Shown: positions 60,142-64,000 of the stretch, piece after piece
Numbering within the stretch: the first letter of the stretch is position 1
Layout: each line of letters begins with the position of its first letter
From: Candidatus Methylomirabilis lanthanidiphila
Lineage (GTDB): Bacteria; Methylomirabilota; Methylomirabilia; Methylomirabilales; Methylomirabilaceae
DNA length: 64,000 nucleotides
Assembly (NCBI GenBank): GCA_902196205.1
Contig: CABIKM010000014.1
Location: 27,617 to 91,616, forward strand
Direction of reading: 5' to 3'
The notes under the pieces: generated by a model
The model's database searches: none
What the model saw: the letters and a program-made list of their open reading frames with translations, nothing else
What the model was told of the DNA's origin: nothing
Made by a program: the position numbers and the translations under genes

Positions 60142-61612
60142 GCTGATCGGCTCCTGTGTGATGCGTCAGTGGAAGGCGAACGTTGACGACCGTCCCGCCC
60201 TCCGGTCGGTTCGACACCGTCAGGCTCCCGCCGTGCGCGCTGATGATCTTCCGGGCCATGGTCAGGCCAAGGCCGACCCCGTCTTGCTTGGTCGTCACGT
60301 ACGGCGTGAACAGTCTCTGAAGTACCTCAGGCGGGATTCCCGCGCCGTTGTCGGCAAGATCAATCGCAATACCCGCCGGTCCGTCGCCGTCGCGGATCAG
60401 TCGGGAGGCGATCATCAGCCTCCCGCCTTGGGGCGTTGCGTCACAGGCATTCGCCAGGAGCGCCACGAAGGCCTGTTCCAGATACCGTTCGTCGAGAGGT
60501 ACCGGGGGCAAGCCCGGGGACGCGCTCACCTCAACCGCGATCTGCTTCTGTTCGACCATCGGGCGAACCACATCAAGCGCCTGCTCGACCACTCGATTCG
60601 GATCGGACAGTGTCAGGGTCGTCGTAATCGGTTTCAATGCAAACAGAAAATGATGGACCCACTGCCCCAAGTGGTCAACCGTGCTGATCACGCCGTTGAG
60701 GTCGGCCCGCACCTCGTCCGACACCGATGATGTGTTGAGGGCCGCCTGCGCAGACGAACGGATGCTGGCCAATGGGTTGCGGATATTGTGCGCGATATAG
60801 GCGGACAGTTCACCCGCCGCCGCCACCCGTTCGGCTTGCAACAGGCGTTCCTGAATCTCCTTAAGCGAACGGGCCATGCGGTTGATCGACGCCGCCAGAT
60901 CGCCCAACTCATCCTGTGACGCCACCTGAACGCGATGATCCAGCTCCCCGGTGCTGATGACGGCGGTTGATCGACCGATCGTCTGCAGCGGCTTCACCAG
61001 CCAGCGCTGGATGCCGAACAGTAACCCGCCCCCCCACACAAGGGCCAGCAGTATGACAATGCCCGCCAGAAGCTCGCCCTGAAACCCGATGGCGACGGTT
61101 CGCTGCAGCGACCGTTGCGAGGCCGCATCATAGTAGGCGCGGAGCCGGTCGATGGCATCGTCCTGCCGCGCGAACGCGACCTGCTCCAGCTCCCGCTCAA
61201 TCTTTTGTACGGCCCGGTCCCGGGCCCCTGTGGCCAGCAGGTCAAATATCTCGCTCGCCAGTGCGGTCACCTGCCGGTGCGCCTCCACGAGCGTGTCGAC
61301 TCGCCCGGCTTCTTCCGGGTTACGCGAATGACGGCGAAGGTCCGCCAGCTCTTTCCCCAACGCGACGCCCAGCACATCAAACTCCTGTCGTGCGGATCGA
61401 TCCCCGCTGACCAGGCGGTCGAGGATCTCTTTGATCTGTCGATACAGATCGCCCCGCAGCCTTTCGGCTTTCAGGCTCTGCGTATGGGCATAGGTGAGGT
61501 CTTCTGTCGCCGCCCGCCAGCCTCGCATGGCCCAGATCATGACCAACCCGATGCAGAGCGCCAGAACAAAGATGACCAGATAGCCGATACGAAGCTTAGT
61601 GCGGATCAGCAT
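60119..61612 (-). CDS. Membrane sensor histidine kinase (HAMP, HisKA, HATPase)
   Basis: 497 residues: TM1 (about 9-29), a helical periplasmic sensor of about 150 residues without Cys, TM2 (about 176-200), HAMP (LVKPLQTIGRSTAVISTGEL), coiled linker, H-box AYIAHNIRNPLASIRSSAQA with His275, and ATPase boxes DNGAGIPPEVLQRLF, GVGLGLTMARKIISAHGGSL. Partner of the NtrC-type regulator that overlaps its 3' end. The signal is unknown; metal or chelate stress at the envelope is possible because the target seems to be a TonB-dependent receptor. Confidence 0.94.
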   Translation of the reverse strand: MLIRTKLRIGYLVIFVLALCIGLVMIWAMRGWRAATEDLTYAHTQSLKAERLRGDLYRQIKEILDRLVSGDRSARQEFDVLGVALGKELADLRRHSRNPEEAGRVDTLVEAHRQVTALASEIFDLLATGARDRAVQKIERELEQVAFARQDDAIDRLRAYYDAASQRSLQRTVAIGFQGELLAGIVILLALVWGGGLLFGIQRWLVKPLQTIGRSTAVISTGELDHRVQVASQDELGDLAASINRMARSLKEIQERLLQAERVAAAGELSAYIAHNIRNPLASIRSSAQAALNTSSVSDEVRADLNGVISTVDHLGQWVHHFLFALKPITTTLTLSDPNRVVEQALDVVRPMVEQKQIAVEVSASPGLPPVPLDERYLEQAFVALLANACDATPQGGRLMIASRLIRDGDGPAGIAIDLADNGAGIPPEVLQRLFTPYVTTKQDGVGLGLTMARKIISAHGGSLTVSNRPEGGTVVNVRLPLTHHTGADQHGQNTGH

Positions 61613-61620
61613 AGGTAAGC

Positions 61621-61696
61621 AGCAGCGCTCAGCTATCAGCCGTCAGCAATCAGCTAAACGATTCGAACTGAAGGCTAACTGCTGATAACTGAAAGC
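61621..61696. repeat. CAGCGCTCAGCTATCAGCCGTCAGC / CTGATAACTGAAAGCT repeat
   Basis: AGCAGCGCTCAGCTATCAGC and GTCAGCAATCAGCT face GAAGGCTAACTGCTGATAAC and TGAAAGCT. Between the kinase gene and the third receptor stop. Same family as 18844-18936 and 51564-51637. Confidence 0.65.
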
Positions 61697-61701
61697 TCTT
61701 G

Positions 61702-63879
61702 TCAGAACCGGACTCGGAGGCCGCCGTGGACCAGCACAGGCATGCCGGTGGTGATGATGCCATCGGCTGTCTTGGCGACCTCATACGTGCGATCGAAGAG
61801 GTTTTCCACCGCCAGGAAGACCTCCCCAGCAGACAGCTTGGGAAGGGGGATCGACCGCCAGACCATGAGGTCCACCACAAAATAGTCGCCGAGCTTCAGC
61901 GAGTTGAGATCGTCCTCGAATTGATCCCCAACCCATCGCCCCTGGACAGATACATTAATGAGAGCCGGATTGGTATAGTTCAACTTCAATGTGAACTGAT
62001 GCCTTGGAACCTGAGCGATCCGTTTTCCCTCCAATTCCGGCTGGTTTGGGGCGCTCAGAATTTCGGTATGACTATAGAGATAACTGCCCAACATCGTCCA
62101 GTTCAGGTGAGGACGGTATTCCAGCTCAGCCTCGATTCCTCTGATCCGCGTTCGGTCCAGGTTTTCCCGCTGACGGCAGACGCCGCCGGTCGGGACGAAG
62201 CCGCAAGGCTCCATGACGTCCCCTTGGCCGATCCCTTTGGTAACATTGACGACCGGATCCTTCACTTCGTTCCAAAAAGCGGTCAGCCGGCTGAATAGAT
62301 TGCGTGCGATGGCGTAGTCCATGCCGACCTCCCCCCCGATCAACCGTTCCGGATCCAAATCTGCATTGCCTTCAGTGATGTCGTTTCGTACGCGGAACGG
62401 TCGAAAGAGCTCATTGATCGTCGGCGCACGAAACCCCTTGTAAAAAGAGCTTCTCAGTGAGAGCAGGTCGGTAGCTTGATAGAGAAGGGCGACCTTCGGA
62501 CTGAAGGCGAATTCGTCCCGATCATCGAACTGATTATTTCGGGTGATCGCTCCGGTTTGTTTGTTTCTCTCGACGCGGGACGCATCGAAGCTCTGCCAGG
62601 AATCAAATCGACCGGCAACCGTTACCTGCCATCCGGGCGCAGGAGTAAAAATATCCTGAAAGTAGGCGCCCGTTAAAAGCTGTTCCCCGCCGGCCTTCCG
62701 TCTTCGGGTGAAATCCTGTAGAGTTTGATTGAATGTGAAGAATTCGTTGGTCTCCCCATCGATCCATCTTATATCGGTTCCCGCCGTGAGCAGATGAGAC
62801 TGAAGGACACGCTTTGACCACTGCAGGTTGACCCCGGCATCTGTTGAGGGGACATCGAACTGGTTCAGCGCCGGGGTTTCAGAATTCCGATCGGCGGCCG
62901 GAGATGCAAAGGTGCTGTCAAAGGTCTGCAGGTGTGAAAAGAGTGTAAGCTGCCAGTCGCTGCCGTCGGCAGTCCGGAGTCGGCCTCCAGTCGCCATATA
63001 ACCGGTCTCGGTCGAGTTCTCCTGGAGTGGGGTCCCGTTGCCGCGGTCTTCCCGAAAAAAGCTGCCGGCGAGAAAGAGCGAGGAGGCCGAGGAAGGGGTA
63101 TACTCCACCCGACCGTTGAAGGTCTTGTGATTGGAGGTCGCCTGGACATCAATGTCTCCCCGCTGACTCTTTTTCACGATCTTGTAGCCGTCGGTGTCAA
63201 AGTAGTTGCCTTCAAGCGAGACGCCCCATGGCCCCGCGACATGACTCATCAGCAGGTCGGCATCGACGGTATCGCGCGTGCCGACATCAAGCTTGGCTTG
63301 AGCCACCCTCGCCTCCGGCCGCCTGGTGATGATATTGATGACCCCGCCCAGCGCATAGTTGCCCCAGACACCCGAGCCGCCGCCGCGCGCCACTTCAATA
63401 CGCTCAATGCTCTCAAGCGGCACCTTGCTCCAATAGACCCAGCCGCCGAACGGATCGTTGAGCGGGACCCCGTCCAACAGCACCAGCGTCCGGCTCACCC
63501 CGCTGGGCCCGATCCCGCGAAGGGAGACACCCTGAGCGGTAGGATGCGTGACCAGGCTGCTGCTGCGTCGGAACAGACTGAATCCAGGGATCTGCCGCAA
63601 CAGATCATCCACCGTTCTGGCCGGCGATTGCCGGATCTCTTCCCTCGTGATGACCGTGACATTGGCCGGGACGTCCCGCAGCCGCTGTTCGACCCGGCCG
63701 GCGGACACCACAACCGGATCGAGACGAACCGCCTCCTCAGTCCCACCCGGCGTCGGCGACCCGGCGTCGGCTGCCCACGCAATCGAAGACAGCGGCATGA
63801 GCGCGCCGAGGGCAACAAGCCCGGCTACAGTGATGATCATCGAGTACGACCTGGATGTTGCTTTACTTGCCAGCGACAT
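61702..63879 (-). CDS. TonB-dependent outer-membrane receptor (third)
   Basis: 725 residues from ATG 63879, which has TTGGGAGGAAGA upstream; the frame opens 18 codons earlier. Signal ending IAWAAD; TonB-box-like DPVVVSAG; plug with NVTVITREEIRQSPARTVDD, LLRQIPGFSLFRRSSSLVTH, DGVPLNDPFGGWVYWSK and ERIEVARGGGSGVWGNYALG; barrel end VLVHGGLRVRF. It is nearer to BtuB/FepA-type receptors than the other two. The ligand cannot be told. An inverted repeat follows the stop. The last 120 bp of the window hold no further gene; they end in AAATCCCCCC, the arm of a C-rich repeat. Confidence 0.92.
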   Translation of the reverse strand: MSLASKATSRSYSMIITVAGLVALGALMPLSSIAWAADAGSPTPGGTEEAVRLDPVVVSAGRVEQRLRDVPANVTVITREEIRQSPARTVDDLLRQIPGFSLFRRSSSLVTHPTAQGVSLRGIGPSGVSRTLVLLDGVPLNDPFGGWVYWSKVPLESIERIEVARGGGSGVWGNYALGGVINIITRRPEARVAQAKLDVGTRDTVDADLLMSHVAGPWGVSLEGNYFDTDGYKIVKKSQRGDIDVQATSNHKTFNGRVEYTPSSASSLFLAGSFFREDRGNGTPLQENSTETGYMATGGRLRTADGSDWQLTLFSHLQTFDSTFASPAADRNSETPALNQFDVPSTDAGVNLQWSKRVLQSHLLTAGTDIRWIDGETNEFFTFNQTLQDFTRRRKAGGEQLLTGAYFQDIFTPAPGWQVTVAGRFDSWQSFDASRVERNKQTGAITRNNQFDDRDEFAFSPKVALLYQATDLLSLRSSFYKGFRAPTINELFRPFRVRNDITEGNADLDPERLIGGEVGMDYAIARNLFSRLTAFWNEVKDPVVNVTKGIGQGDVMEPCGFVPTGGVCRQRENLDRTRIRGIEAELEYRPHLNWTMLGSYLYSHTEILSAPNQPELEGKRIAQVPRHQFTLKLNYTNPALINVSVQGRWVGDQFEDDLNSLKLGDYFVVDLMVWRSIPLPKLSAGEVFLAVENLFDRTYEVAKTADGIITTGMPVLVHGGLRVRF

Positions 63880-64000
63880 TCTTCCTCCCAACTTCCCACG
63901 CTTCGCGCTATATAGGTGATAGCAAACCATCATACCAATACCTCATAGGCCTCCAGTACGCCCATAGGCATGAAAATCGTGACGCCCAACAAATCCCCCC

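Overview
The window looks like a chromosomal segment of a Gram-negative, GC-rich autotrophic methylotroph, most likely of the NC10 / Candidatus Methylomirabilis type. That assignment is inference from gene content: a lanthanide-type methanol dehydrogenase set (xoxF, xoxJ, xoxG), three Calvin-cycle enzymes in one operon (glpX-type FBPase, class II aldolase, ribulose-phosphate epimerase), several proteins linked to nitric oxide, and many outer-membrane transport genes. I found no rRNA, tRNA, CRISPR array, phage or autonomous transposase.

Layout. 1-7.7 kb (minus strand): exopolysaccharide export and control, namely two NarL-type regulators (one lacking its phosphoacceptor Asp, one lacking its DNA-binding domain), a FecR-domain protein, Wza-like and Wzc-like proteins and a TPR protein cut by the window edge. 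8-11.7 kb: an AsmA/YdbH-like giant and a lipoprotein that joins YnbE-like and YdbL-like parts. 11.7-20.4 kb: acetyl-CoA synthetase, an M48 protease, the Calvin operon, small conserved proteins and a beta-propeller protein. 21-28.3 kb: HbpS/GlcG-like protein, peroxiredoxin, two NnrS-like membrane proteins, a cytochrome c'-like protein and an FmdE-like protein, plausibly for nitrosative and oxidative stress. 28.4-31 kb: Lnb/DUF4105 and DUF3015 pair. 31-36.4 kb: a tightly coupled four-gene operon for arginine/ornithine-like metabolism. 36.5-37.1 kb: a brnTA toxin-antitoxin pair with a frameshifted toxin. 37.2-41.6 kb: a five-gene cluster resembling, but not matching, the homogentisate pathway. 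43.3-47.7 kb: cold-shock gene and xoxFJG. 48-63.9 kb: secreted repeat proteins, TonB, three TonB-dependent receptors and an NtrC-type two-component system with a sigma-54 promoter and paired upstream sites in front of one receptor.

Most notable observations. (1) The 37.2-41.6 kb cluster combines a heme-oxygenase-like diiron protein, a phosphoribosyltransferase-like protein without the usual acidic pair, a FAH-family hydrolase, a half-length HPPD-like VOC protein and a homogentisate-dioxygenase-like cupin. It is the best candidate for an undescribed pathway. (2) Three copies of a 97-165 bp MITE-like element occur, one inside that cluster. (3) At least four families of short intergenic repeats sit at gene ends. 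(4) The sigma-54 circuit at 58.4-61.6 kb can be read directly from the DNA.

Functions come from motif and family recognition by eye; no database search was possible. Promoters, operators and repeats are pattern matches.
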